This document shows positions 21,298 to 36,035 of a stretch of DNA of 64,000 nt, piece by piece (within the stretch, counting starts at the first letter, position 1; the number at the start of each line of letters is the position of its first letter). Made by a program: the position numbers and the translations under genes. The notes under the pieces are model-generated. The model was not told where the DNA came from, did no database searches, and was given only the letters and a program-made list of their open reading frames with translations. This stretch comes from Ciona savignyi (lineage: Eukaryota; Chordata; Ascidiacea; Phlebobranchia; Cionidae), in the NCBI GenBank assembly GCA_000149265.1, contig CH002901.1:1102262-1166261 (forward strand). Reading direction: 5' to 3'.

Positions 21298-24200
21298 TTA
21301 TGTCGCGGTCCCAGAAACCGATTCAGATCGTGAAAGTCCAGTTGCAGCTGGCTGGTTACGGCGAACAGCATGGTAGGAGTTACGCAGCAGAACATATGGG
21401 AAGCAGGACTCAAGAAGGTCCATAGTGAGGAAGGGGGAGAAATGGATGATGCGCTCCAGAAGGAGGTATACCGACTCTCTGCTCCTCGTGCTCACTTTGT
21501 CCGTCTCCTGCCCCAACTTCAACAAACTCGAGGAGGAAAGCTGGGAAAAGAAGCATCAGTTTGATAATTCTGACATGAAAATTAAAATGAGGATGTTTGG
21601 TATGATGGAAGGATATCTTCCCTGGGGTTGGAAAAACCAAGGTTGGGGAGTGATGTTAAAACACCGATATATATTTTAAAATTTCGTATGTCCACACTTT
21701 GTTTGGCAAAGCTGTATGTTTTGTGTATAACGGTAACGAACAACTAGCTATAGTCTTGATTATAGGTCAGTTGTAAATATGATAACAAATTTGCAATATT
21801 AATATAAGAAATCCACAGTAAATCAGGTAACATTTCCTTTTATCTGAACATAAATTTTTATTTAAATAAATATTTACTCTCATTTTTAGCCCAATAAGAT
21901 GTACAAGTAAATCCTATTAAAAAAAAGGATAAAAATATTGAATGGTTTTAAACATTAAAAAAACTAAGATAAATAAAAAAGGAAACCAGAAAAAGAGTTG
22001 TTTTGGGAAGGCATATATAGATTCCTTTAGATTTTTGGGGAAAACTAAAAGGGAAGAAGGGAAACTGCACACTAAAATGACCAATTAGAGTTAGTTTTAA
22101 ACATGGGGTTGGAGTTAGGGTTAGTCCTGAGGTTAAAATTAGTGTTTAGGGCAGTGTTAAAATTAGTTTCCATAATTTAAGTGAGCAATTTCCCCCCTTC
22201 CCTTCTTTCCCTCCTTTTAGTTTAGCACAAATTTTGCAGAGTGATCAATAGAAACAGCAACTTACAGCGAGGAATTCCTTAAGTCGATCCTCCACATTTC
22301 CCCGGTGGACTGTGAACAAAGCGGCCGCTACGTGGTTCACCGCGCGCGCCAGACAATGGCAGTTGTTACCGTGGGCAACAAGCTCTGGGAGGAAGACGGA
22401 GCGCTCGTTTCGTGCGAGCACTGGAATCGCTACAGCAAGAAACACCATGAGGAGACAGGCGACCTTGTATTCCTCATCAGGGTTTTCAATCTAGAGGGAA
22501 ATGTGGGGGAAGACATGAATGGATGATGTGAATGCAAATTGCAAACAATAGACAGTATAGAATATATATTACAACTCAATTCGTATGCTTCTAAACTGAT
22601 GGTTTACTCGAGTTATTGGAGGTTTGTATAAATTTGTGGTTATTTCCGAGCCAGTTATTGTTGGCAGGTCCAGCACCTGTATACCGACTACTCTAATTTT
22701 CTAGGTATATATGGGGTATGCACTGATAATGTAAACAGTACTTAAGAATACCATACCATTTCATTTTTTATTCCCATAAATGGATAAATGCAAGGCTGTT
22801 TAACACACAGGCAATTGTCAAATCACCTTACACCCACCGTAGGGTTATCTGTGCTATTGCGTTGTGTTATGTATGATTCAAACGTTCCTTCAATTAGATA
22901 CAATCCATTATTTCACTAGGTTCAGGCAATCTCCGTTAAGTGCCCTAAGAGCATAACCGACTATCTAGCTACCAGTTTTGAACCTACAACCCTCTAAGTA
23001 GTTTAAAACTCACAACCCTTTTTAAAATTCCCACACAAAGTGCATGTTGGCATCGAAAATTCCTAACGAATACTTCATTCATTTTGTTTTCACAAGATAA
23101 ATTTCAGGAATTCTCACCCAATTAATAATAATTGGAACCAATATTGACACACTGTAGCACATAATGCTTTGCCTATCGAATAAATAAAATACTTGTGGCC
23201 CTTTAACTTTATCCTTCTTGAAATATTCTACACCCATGCACAAAAAGTAGCTTTTATTCAATCACAATCTCCTATTTTAACCAAAACCGCCATATTCCTT
23301 CTTATATAACATGATTCATGCTACCTTCTGTGAGGAGAGTGCAGAACACAAGGTTGGATCGATTTCACATGGAATTCCTGCTGCTGTTGCCAACTCGTTT
23401 ACACTCATTGTGACCTGGGGATGATGGATTATTCTCGTCATATATTGTTATTTTTTCTAAGATTTGACAATTAAGAAAATAGCCTACTGGACGCATATGC
23501 TGCACATAGAAAACAAAGATGTGCATATTAGACAACTAAATTACTCTTTGTTGACTACTAAAAATATCCTACTGCTGAAAAAGCTGTTACCTTTACTTGA
23601 CTTACAAATAAAAAAAAAAGTTTTAAAAAAAATTCAGAAGTTGTAAGGTAAAAATATTCAAATATGTAAAGTGGTCAAATGGGCAAAATGAGTAAGTTTG
23701 AGTCACATATCAACTTAAATGAATGTTTTGTAACAGCAATCAGCTAAAAGCATGTCAAACCTGTAGGGATTGCGGATGTATGAAGTCAAGAGGAAAAGAC
23801 TATGGGTATATCATGTTATAAAGGTATGTAATTCAAATAGACATAGACAGTATTAATTAATGCTAAATATGCATTGTAGAAAATGCAGCCAATACAAGTG
23901 ATAAAGTGGTTTAACAGTCATGCTACAAACGTTGTTATTGCAAAAATTCATGGTTATATTTAATATTATTTCTTGTGTTTGCTATTGGTATAGCATACAT
24001 ATCGTCACACACCTTGACATCGGTTTCTTTTGGAACATGTTCCTTGAAATCTTCGATGGAAGCAAGCAGGAATGGGATCCGGTGCTGCAATACCTGTGGG
24101 TACAATGCAGTGTTTTTGTTTTTGAATAAGTGTGAAATTAACTTAAGTTAATTACACGAAATATGTTAATTATTTAGTTAACTTAAGTTAAATATAAGAA

Positions 24201-27200
24201 ATGTGTAATTAACTTAAGTGCAGTGTTTTTGAACAAGTTCCTAAACTGATCACCATGTATTGAGGAATTATTTTTTCTTACTAGCTAATAAATTTAAGAG
24301 AACTTCCCTTGGAATACGATTCAATTCTGAAAGCATGCGTCTGTACAAGTTAATTACGCATTTTGAAAGTGAAATGGAAAATGGGGTAGGAAAATATTGT
24401 TGCCAGGTTTTGCAAATAGATGTTGCATCATTGGAAAATATTTCAGCCTGGGCGGTTGGGAAACACTTCTAACAATTTAACTGATTTACATTGAAAATCT
24501 ACTTACGTCGTTTAGAGCTTCTTGGGCGACATCACGGAAAGCGAATATCACTCCGATTATCGTCATCCGAAGCAAGAAATTCTCAACGCCTGGGAGCATT
24601 TATAAATGGTGTGGCAACAAATGTATGTAATACATGTCAGTCAACATAAATTGCGTTGTTAAATACAAGTCCAAATTGTGATCTTAATAATTTAACATAC
24701 TTGCACTCGTCCAAAAAGAATCGTTTTTAAGCAAGAATAGGCTAAGTAAATATACTTATTTAAGCTGCAAAAATATATCGATAATTGTGTTTTTACACAA
24801 TATTCATCTTTTAGAAGCTTTAACCAGTCATACTAAATGAAAGTATTATTGGAGCCACAAAATTATGGACTTTGAATGAACATAAAAATGGCTAAAAAAT
24901 CTGTTTAAAAAGCTTTACTAAAAACCACATATTATCATCTATTGTCACAAAAACACGAAACAACTACAGTTTAGTAAAATAAATAATAGCTTTTTGTGGC
25001 ATACCGTCCAGTTTTCTGTAAAGCATTGCCATTTGCTCCGGCTTATCAAAGTTAGTTCTCAGTGCAGTTAGTGTGTCCAAATTCTCGGCCACAGCTTTCT
25101 ACAGGGGTGCAAACGAAATCAGGGGCAGCCAGAATAAAGTGCAGATTAGTGCGATTAGGTTAATGCAGCGTAATTGTGTTAGTTGCCAAGCTATTCAATT
25201 CTATGTGGTTAAACCTGCATTCTGTTACCTGGACAAATGAGCCTTATTAGTAGACCAACAAAGTCAATTTTATATGTATATAATAATCATATATACACGC
25301 ATAACATCATTGACCATATTTAGTGGTCCTAAACATTTCTTTTGAACATACTTCAGCACACTTAACACGACCTAATTACTAAACTCGAGTGCCACGGTCT
25401 TGTGCAGTTATGCAGGTACAACTATGGGGTTCTGCTCCACTTGTACAGACAAAATGGTGTTGGCTTCTACGGATTGTATTTTATACAGTTTATTCAGCAG
25501 GAAATTAGTATATATTTTAGGTCCTTTCCTATTGTGTCTTTGATGAAGGCACTTGCCTGAACCCAAAGCGAACATCGTCTTTCTAAACCCAGTGGATTAT
25601 TGGGATGAAATGAAACAGTAGTCTCAATCATGCACAACACATCTCTGCTTTAAAACATAAACATCATATACTATTTTATATCTTGATTGTCCAGGTAACA
25701 CTGCGATTAGTTCATTCAAAAACAGGTTTGCTTCTGCGAGTGGCTCCTTTGTAAAGGTATCCATTTTAGTACAAACAAACGAGCAAGTGAGGTAGTATAC
25801 ATTGCAATAGAATGCAATACCATCTAGGCTGGAAATAAGTTCATTCATTGCTTCAGGTTTATGCACGCTTGTCCGTAGCGCCACAAGATATTTCTGGTTT
25901 TGCATCACTGATCGCTATTGTAATCGTGGGGGTAAAAATACACAACACTGTTACTTTGCTTCACAAATCTAATGGTAACATAATACAGCAATGAGTTGTC
26001 GTTTTATGTAGTGGAAACCAGTATTTCCACTCCCGACAAGTAAGAAGAAGTGGGACCGAATCATTGAGCTGCTAGTATCCCATAATACGTGTTTTAGTAT
26101 TGCAATTTAAATATCACAAACCAACTCAGTATATGTCCAGGTAAAAAGAGTAAAGAACTATAAAATTTTTCAATTTTGTATCTGATAATTATTTATTTTT
26201 TACCAAGGTTCAAATGAAGTAGTAGTTGACATAGTAAAATATAATTTATTAGTCTTACCTTTAGCTCAGTGATTTGGCTAGCAATGTGCCAGACCAAACT
26301 TTCGTTCAGAAACTTCATTCCATATGGTCCAATAATCTGGGNNNNNNNNNNNNNNNNNNNNNNNNNNNNNNNNNNNNNNNNNNNNNNNNNNNNNNNNNNN
26401 NNNNNNNNNNNNNNNNNNNNNNNNNNNNNNNNNNNNNNNNNGCAGGAAAAATTAGTGTCTCATCAGTGTTATGAGAATAATAAAGTAAAAAAAGATATAA
26501 GTAACCCTGTGTAATTATTGATCAATACTCATTTTAGTAAACATAAGATTATTAAATCGCTTTAAAAAATGTATTATACAGTGTACAGATATACTTCTAG
26601 TCTTATTGAAGTCGTTAAAATAAATGGACTTTAAAAAACTGTACACAAAGTTTTCCTTTAAACCTGTGCCTTTAGTTATCAAAGACCTTTACTTAAAACA
26701 GTAAACGCTTGGAGTAAAAAAATAGTGCGAACCATTGCTGTTTGAATATTCCTCAGCGTTTATGAGTGGTTGGTTGGTGGATGATGAGTCAGCGAAATTG
26801 GGGACCTTCACAAAATGTCGACGCATCTCGGAGAATACGGTGCTTCCCCCACTTACTTGTCGGAGCATAACTTCGAGGTACCTGCATGCAAAAGGTGGAG
26901 GAGTTATTTGGTCTCTTTGCCGCCAGACTGAACAATGAAGAGTACTGGTATCTTTGTATGATAATATGATTAATGATTAAAATTAAACATGTCACATTAT
27001 GACCAAAATAATACCATTAATATGATCAATATGATTAAAATTAAACATGTCACATTATGAGAACCAGATGGTAATGGCCAATCTTAAATTCTAGAATGTT
27101 TAAGACTTGAATACAGCATTTTAGTCTAAAAATATATATAACATGTCAGAATAAGCAGCAGAACATAAATTTAACAATATCAAGCATGTAAGATGGAACA

Positions 27201-30200
27201 ATCGACTTACCACTGGGTATACAGTGTGGTGATGGTTGTGTCTCCGTGGCTGTCCACCATCTGGCTTTGTTGGAGCAACACACTGTTGAAGATCCGTGTC
27301 ACATCTGGGGAGAATGTTAAGGTAAAAACTTAAAAGGCAATTGAGCTATGAGTGGATGTTTTTTTACTTATCTGGCGTTTTACTTATCCCTTTTTTATTG
27401 CTATCTGGCTATTATTTAATTTATCTGGCAGGTGAAAGATCCAAATAGATGGATTCATACATGTAATCGCTAGGGAAATTTACAAGTTAAGAAATTTATC
27501 ACTGTTTTCCTGGAATCAAGAGATAACTTAAACTGGTGTTCAAATTACTTAGGTTATTGCAGTGTGTTGAATAGAATAAAGGTGTTGCTACAGTTTGTTT
27601 AAGTTATCAACAACTTGGTTTAGAGTGCTTTGTTTAAGGAGAAAACCAAATGGCTAAAGGAATGTTTGCAACCGGCCACCTACCGATAGACTCAATGCAC
27701 TAAATGCAGAAATAAGAATCCATATCCTTAATAGATTGAAGGTCGGTAGACAGCTAGTCAAACTTGGAAACAATAATGTATAATTCAACATGTAACTTAA
27801 AGCCTACACAGCCACATGCTTGGTCATGTATACTACCAAAGACCTCCTCCCAATAATATATCAGGTAGTGTAGGCTGATCAAGTTAACTGCATTACACTT
27901 AAAACTTGGAGCAGAAATGCCACATAGAGATATACATTGCAAAGTTGAATATACACTATACTATTTTAAATCATAGCATAAACAGGATTGACACTTGGCA
28001 GGAAATATAATCGTATGGTATGAATAACAGCTACTGGTATTGTGGTGTCATGACTGCCATTCTCAGTTAAGTTGTGGTCTGTTGCTTATGTATTTAACAA
28101 CAAAAGTGTAAATGCAGGAGAAATTATGTGGAGTTAATATTCTAATTCTTCTATTTTATTTGTATTAAAGGGAAGTTTATTTACGATTTTTACTACAGTC
28201 GCAACATTGCCCTTTTTGTTGATATTATTAGATCAAATGAGTAGACTCTCTATAACCTATACATACAGACAATACAGTTATATGTTAAATGATTACATAT
28301 TTTATCTAACAATTGAGAGAGTTCCCTATTCTGATATATTAATCATAAATGGAAACTACACCCTGTACATGCATAACCAGAATCATAGGCGCCAAGTTAG
28401 CGGGTGCGCAGGTGCCGCGCACCCGCGCATATTTGCATGCTTTAAAAAAAAAATTCAGTTGAGATGGATATATATTTTTGATCATATTTTGATAATTAAA
28501 TAGTTTTGTAAAAACAGGATATTGGTAGACCTAACGCAAGTATAATATATTCGATCGATACACCAACTTCCAAACGATAACGTTGGTTAAAAACGGACCA
28601 CGCACTCACTGCATAACGTCAGATTTTTTTTATCTTACCGCCACTTATATCACTCGCAACTTCGCGCAAAATGTAGACGTGTTTCTTTATGATGATGCGT
28701 GCAAATACGATGTTGCCCGTGAGCCCTCGGTAACAACGGAAGAAATGGGTAAGTATTTCTTCATTTAAACTCGTACGATCGGCGGTTAAGCAGAACAAAA
28801 AAACATTTCATAAACTTAACATGTTGAGTTTATTCAACGATGTATCCATCCCATTGGTGAGTATTCAAATTTTTGTCTAAATCTGGATTTTCATTCAATC
28901 GTTTTACGGCGCATGGAACCTAACCGATTTAGTTTATTTATACTTCCGTGTTTAAATGAATAACGAAATGCACCGAATATGATAACAGATACGTAACCGA
29001 AACGTCTACGAATAATGTAAACACAAAAAATAAGGTTATTATCACTGAATTCGTGAGCAGAAACCAGATGCGAAAAAAAAAGTTAAACAGTATTTATTAA
29101 TGTTTACTTTTTGCATAACAATATACTTTATTTTGTCATGAATCCACGATTCCTTTGTCTTTTATTGGCAAAGTATGCAACAGGGCAGACAGTCGCCATT
29201 GTTATGAAACAAAGTAAGTGCGTGTTATACCTTATCCCAGTGAAACTAATATTGAGAACCAGAAGCAAAACTATAGTTTATAAAGTTCTTAAAGTGGCAA
29301 CTGTTTTAGTGCGCTTAGGAATAATTAAATTCGTAAAAACGTAGCGTTGGTTCTAGCGCGATGAAAATAGTTTAAACTGCTTTGTAATCGTATGCACTGT
29401 ATATTTCTTATTTTAGAGCAATTTAAGTAGACATATCATGTCGAAACCCCAACGGCAGACGTTTATCAGTTATTTTAGCAAACGCAAAGCAAACCACGGC
29501 GGCCACGATTCGGCATAAAAGAGAAGACCGTTAGTTTGTTTATTAAGCATCGTTGCCCGTTGGCCTTTCCGCGCTGGCAGGAAGAGAACAAATTTTACAC
29601 GTCGCTTATTTATTAACGTTAAAACGCAAAGCAAACCACGGCGGCCACGATTCGGCAAAAAAGAGAAGACCGTTAGTTTGTTTATTAAGCATCGCTGGCC
29701 TTTCCGCGCTGGCAGGAAGAGAACAAATTTTTACACGTCGCTTATTTATTAACGTTAAAGTTTTTAAGAATCTGTTACCTCTTATTTAACCGTTCGCTTT
29801 GCCATTAAGTCAGCCTGAAAGACAGTTATTTTGAAGATATTTAAGTAGGGCTGTGCGACGTTAACGGTTAACCGAAGTGGACGTCAGTTAACCGTCAATG
29901 AAATCAATAAATGGTTAACCGACTGTGTTCGTTTTTTACGCCTACAACAGCACATGATAACAATATAAGTTATATGGTGGTTGTTTTTTAACGACCGCGT
30001 AGTTGAATTGCAGTATGCCTTAGTGATGGTAGGAGTAACGGTCGAGGCCACCAGTTCGTATCGACTTGGTATGATTTCGAAGGTCTTGGCGTTATTAACT
30101 GCAGCGCCGCTTTTCGAACGATTCGTAGCGGTGTTTGTTGCTTTGATCGGCGGTTTGAACTAGGGTTACGTTGACCTAGATTCAATACAGGACCACTGAC

Positions 30201-33200
30201 GCACTCCCGCGCGCGCTTTTTCAATGTTCTTCCCATTTCTAAGTACTAGCGAGGGAGAACACAGCTTAACATCGGTTAACCGGTTAACCGTTATAACAAT
30301 CTAGGTATTTGCATAGTCCTATATTTCAGTGATCACCATACGTACCTTCAAAAAAATTCTCGCGCGAATTTTGTTTTCGCACCCTTACGCATTTTAAAAA
30401 CTTGGCGCCTATGACCAGAATATATATCAGCACAAGCAATGAAAAAACCCTACCAAGGTGCACATAGTTCTCAACAGTTTGCAATGTGGCCATGTATGCT
30501 CTCAATTTGCTCAGTAGCTCAGTTGGCTTTGCTATTTCATTTGTGTCTTTGTTGAAGGTCATGGAGACAAGAGTCCTGACAGAAGGTTTAACAGTTTTAT
30601 AAATAAAAAAATGTGTGTGTAGTATTATTAACTAAAAATTCAGAATAATAAACAATATGTAACAAAATTGACATTGCTAAGCATAATGTTTAGTTAAAAT
30701 ATAAAATGTTTGGTATATCATAAGCATTATAGAAATGCAAGAATTTTTTAAAAGAGATGGAGCTACGAATAGATGAATGATTTAAAATGTACACCTTCTG
30801 TATCATGCAGCGACATAGGAAATGTGCCAGCCTCGCCAATTAAATGCACTTCTGTACGGTAAACTTTAAGTTTAATATTGCAAGCCATCGAGGTAGTTAC
30901 CAATATAGGTATTAATCACAGATTACATGGTAATAAATGTCTTACCTTGCGAATCGGGTTTCTAAATGAGCAGTTAAATATTCCTTGGGGGCAAATGTAT
31001 GGTCCCACACAACAAAGCTTGGTCTGTAGTTGATAGCTGTGCATATTTCTGCAAGTGCCATGTGGTACTTGTCCATTCTGCAGAAAGAATTTTATGATGA
31101 TGATGAGTTATACAAAGTTTTAAAATAAATTCATATAATATGATGATGGAATACAAATATTTTATTTTGAGCGTGTGTAATATTGTCAGACCAGAAAACC
31201 CATGAAATATTGTAGCTGCACCCATTTCGCTTTGCAGCCAGCAATCTTTGGCTTTTTTGTTGGAAAATTGCAATGTTTTTCTGATTTAAATTATAAAATT
31301 TTGGAAAATTTTGCATTAATTCAACAAGGAACATAATGTTTTAGCAATTTGATGTTCTATGATCTCGTGGAAAAAAATGGGGCATGTCAGACAATACTAG
31401 GGGAAAATTAAATGAACATATGACTTAGTTGTCTCAGTACCACCACTCGTTATGTGGAGTAAAGCAATTTGTAGTAAACTGAAGATTTCCATATTGTTTG
31501 AAGTCAAACAATCATTTAGGGATACAGTTACAAAGTACAATTCATTACGCACCTTGTGACATATAATCTGTCTTTTCTTTTACTCTCAGCACCAGGTTTG
31601 GTTGTTTCTTGCACATTGCCCTTAGGCTGCTTCTTTCCTTTTGTTTTCTTTGCCAGTCCTTGTTTTAATGTCATGGCTGCATTCTTTGGCAACAACTAAA
31701 ACACAAAATTTTGAAAAACTGTATTCTAATCCCATTTTTACTTTTTTTAATCAAAACCACTTTAAATAATAATAAGTGAACATGTACTTGCGATAAAATT
31801 GAATTAAAAATTTACTAAAATTACAACCTAAAAAAAAATTTTTTTTTATCCATTTGAAGCGATTTTTTTTGAGTAACGGTCCTATATTCCTGTCCATGGT
31901 AGTAGACTGGCCCCTTCAAATGTATTATATTGTATTATGTTTAAATAGAAAGAAGTGTTAGACAGTGTAAAACCATTAAACAAAATATTTTATGGAGACA
32001 ATTCTATCAAGGCTATTACATTTTCATCTGCCCCTATTTAAGTGGTTACTAGTAGATTAAAAATTCACTCCTTACATTATCTGCCAACTGGCTTTGCTCG
32101 GAGGCAATATTGAAGAGCAAGTTTCTTGCTTCCTTCGCCATTTCCTCGAGGAACTGATTGACGCCGTTGAGAGCTCGGTCCCGGACATGGGATCGCTCCT
32201 CGGGGCAGAAGTCCCCCACGGCGGTGATGAATTGTCCGCAGATGAGCGGGAAGACGATGGAGAAGCGAGATTGCGCTGGGAGCTCGATGCAACGTTTGAA
32301 TGCCGTGCCGAAAAATGTTTGGTAGAAACTGTAGAATTGGTTGGTTGTGAGGTTTTGGTGTGAACATTTGTTTTATTATTTTGTGTGGTGAACACCTATA
32401 AGCAATAAGTAGTAATAAAAGTGACGGTATAAAATTGTTTATAATTATTATTATTGATGGGTTGACTATATTTAAAAATGCTTATGTTTTGACATGGTGA
32501 AATATCAGATGTTCCAATAACAACTTCTACCAACTTTAGTTAAATGCGTTTTATGTTGACAAACTGCTGGGTAACTTTATAGCAGCACATTTGTTTAAAA
32601 GAGAAAAAACTGCAGTATAGAGTTTTTCTGTTAGTAATAAAATGCTCTGCCTTAATCACTAAGTGTGTAGAAGTGTGTACTTATCTATTATTAAAGAGTG
32701 TGTATTCTTGAACAAAACATTTATGTTTTATTGGTATTATAATTAGATAGCGTAATAAATGGAAATGGTATTTACCGAATTGCATTCAATTAATATTATG
32801 CTGACAAACTACAGAGTGCAGACTACACTAAAAAAATGTTTAGTCAAAAATGACAATAATAATCAGTTCATTAAAAGAACTTAAAATAACCTAACGGTTT
32901 TAAAAAATTCATTGTCATATCGTTGAATTTGACAAAGCGTTGGTCCATTGGGTAACTAAAATAATCAAGAAAAAACAGGCTCACCAGAAATTGGAAAGAT
33001 CGGATTTTAGTGAGTTCATTGTCAAATAGTTGAATTTAACAAAGTCATTGTTTCTTTGAATAAATATTATCATCAAGAAAAAAACTCACCAGAAATTGGA
33101 GAGATCGGAGGTTTCATGAAGCATCTCATCAACCTCGTCCACCACTTTGCAGTGGAATGATATGGTGTTCATCAAGCGAGCCAATCCGATGTTGTCCTTT

Positions 33201-36000
33201 AAACTCAGCGCTGCCTTGTTCACACTGGTGTATGCCTATGTGGGGTGGTGAGCGGGGAGGTAGGATCATTTTAACGGTTTTATATGAGGTTGATTTGTTT
33301 TGACACTTGTTTTTAGGGAGATATTTTTGATATTTCGTAAGTTTTCACTTGCAGAGTTTTATATGAATGTTATGATTTAGAATATGTTATGTTTTAGTGC
33401 TGTTTAATGGTAAATCTTCTATACTGAGTTCTGTGTGTTGGAACAGGGAAAGTAAAGGCAATTCAATCTGTAGTTTTGTTTACTTGGAATTACAAAGAAG
33501 TCCAGGATAGAAGAACTTCTATTGAAATTTTCAAGATCAAATAACAACACAGATACCATTAAGGTCTTCTATAGAAACCACACTATACGTAGTTAATTTT
33601 AGTACAATGTTTTTTTGTAAAATAACTAATTCAACACTTCACTTTAATCTAATGTAAACAAAATCATCAACATTCCAACCTGAAGGCGAAACCAGTCAAG
33701 TCGCATGGCACGGAAATCAAACAACTCCTTTTGTTCGACTTGCTTTATGCTCAATGATGTCATAGTGTTTACTATGGATGTCATAATGACAGATTCGTCT
33801 TCAGGGCAAACCTGCCAAACAAGATTGATTATATTTGCTGATTGTGCAGTACTAGATGCTTTTATTATAATTATGCCTAATCTTAGATTACATTATGAAG
33901 ACAGACTTTACCATACTTGCAGCAAATAATTAAATCGAATATGTATGGAAATTATGAAATAAGTATTAAAAGAAAGAGTAAAATGCTAAAGGTTATTCTT
34001 GAACAATCGTTAAAAATACTAACAACACAAAAATTAACTACAAAATATACAGAGTAATTTTTTAAATAAACAAACAAACTGTAAATAAATACTATGTAGC
34101 CAGACAAACCCTTCATGCATCTACAGAACGTTAAATCGATAAAAATATATTTTACCGATAGATTTTGCACAGCTTCATTGAGTATGACTGAATCGTATCC
34201 ATACATGTATTGCACGTAATATCGCTGTATTACTTCATCATAGCGACGCACCAACAGTCTTAGCTCCTCCATGTAAAACAACAGCTCTCCAAGATGTCTG
34301 CAAGCAATAATGCGGTTAAAGGGTTTTTGGCTGATGTCGGTGTTTTGAAGTGTGTGGACTTTGGTGAACTAGTTTTAAACAGTCCATGGGCACGTTTTAT
34401 TGGAATTTTTTACAGTCCTATTAAATTATATGTCTTATTCGTCAGTTTGTAAAAATAATAAACAAGCATGTTATTGGAAGTAAATTGCCACAATACATAT
34501 TTGTTTACAATACATTTGTAATATATTTGTAGTCAAAATGTTTATCCAATTGGTTTTGAGTTTTCTCAGCATAAAATTGATTATTGTGGTTTTCAGGTTA
34601 AACCACAACACTTTTCAGGTTATATGTTTAGGCACATACAATCCAAATAAGTCAGAACTTTAAGTGTAGTGTAACTGGAGAACCTTTAAGAGTAGTGTAC
34701 CTGGTATGTAAACATATACATGGTGGTCTGGTATGTAAACATATATATACCAAACCACCAGATATAAGCCAGGCCCACAAAGTGAAAGTATTAGTCGCTG
34801 AAAGTGTAACTATTCAACACAATGTAGCTAGTTTCAAAGAACTGGATCAGCTGAATTTTTTGATAACAATAGTTTTAATTCCCTTTATGTTGGTAAAAAA
34901 CTGGCTTTAACACAAAGTCCTGTTACAAACCATTTATATCAAACTACAAATACTTCTTAAATATTTTTACATTATGTTAGCTCAAAAGTAAATATTTAGT
35001 ATGTAACCACTAATATAAACCACAGAGAAGTAATTATGAAATGTTTTTTTTTATAAATAGGTGTAGAGTGAATGAGGCCTGTTATATACATATAGTCAAA
35101 TCCCAAAACTAAAGGGATAAATTTAATATATTTTAAATTTACAGCACAAAAATATGTTCAACTGCTTAGAAAGTTAGAAAAATATAGTAATCTTAAAACA
35201 GAAAATAAACATACAAAATGCAATTATAACCTGTCTACGAAATCTTCGGCATTGACTTTCTTGATAAAATTACTGGAATTCCTTGCCAACCACATAACTT
35301 CGTCACGAGCATATGCAAGTGCCATGAACACAAACAAGGTTTTTGGTCCGAGAAGCCCTGGTTGATCCTGGACAAATTATAAATTTTACAAAATTGTTAT
35401 GCCAGCACTTAGGCCCATTTCTATAAGTCAACTACTTTAATTTTATAGGATTAATTTATATAATTGCGCTATAAATTTTAAGGTAAAGAATAGTGAAACC
35501 ATTTGAGAACACTATGGCTTTAGAACAGCACAGTCGAATTGTGCATAAACACATATGGTTTACATCGGGTGTAGTCAAAAGATAATACATTTCAGGCCCA
35601 GTGAATCACAGATCTATATGTGCCACAGAGATACACAGCTAAACGTTATTGTTCAACAGGAAATAGGAGATATTATAAATCATAGCTTAGTGCAGAAATC
35701 CCTTGATATGAAATGCATGCACCGAAATGGAACAAGCTTTGTTAAAACTAGATGGTCATACATATTTAAATATAATATTGCAAGCATGTTGTCAGATATA
35801 AAGATTAACAATCACATTGTTCATAGGCTTGAATTCCTATAAAACATTCAACATCATACTCCTGCATTCGTTTGCACTACTAGTACTCAGATTAAAAATT
35901 AAAATGTCGGTAACTTTATCATGATATATACCATAACAAATTAAATAAATCCATACAAAAAGAAGTATAAAATTACAACTTAATCTGGGTTGATAAATTA

Positions 36001-36035
<35 letters not shown>

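Larger units (their letters stand above)
28384..30413 (+). mobile_element. hAT-superfamily DNA transposon in NCKAP1 intron
   Basis: A 2030-bp element bounded by a perfect 15-bp terminal inverted repeat, CATAGGCGCCAAGTT, flanked by a perfect 8-bp direct repeat ACCAGAAT (28376-28383 and 30414-30421). An 8-bp target duplication is the hallmark of hAT elements. GC-richer sequence than the surrounding intron supports insertion. No full transposase is present; a fragment resembling a hAT transposase N-terminus is at 29438-29518. Internally it holds a 142-bp tandem duplication and a second hAT-like element. It lies 40 bp from NCKAP1 exon 18 (30454-30575). Orientation was assigned from the transposase fragment. 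Confidence 0.85.

Noticed and set aside
22305..22526. + strand frames of 60-73 codons
   Set aside because: Antisense to NCKAP1 exon 26 (22266-22490).
25540..25620. Possible further SINE copy
   Set aside because: Only AAGGCACTTGCCTGAACCC and CCCAGTGGATTATTGGG resemble the SINE; too short and diverged to call.
32072..32395. Three overlapping frames (both strands) around NCKAP1 exon 15
   Set aside because: The true frame is the one encoding [13 protein letters not shown]; the longer alternatives are shadows of this GC-rich exon.
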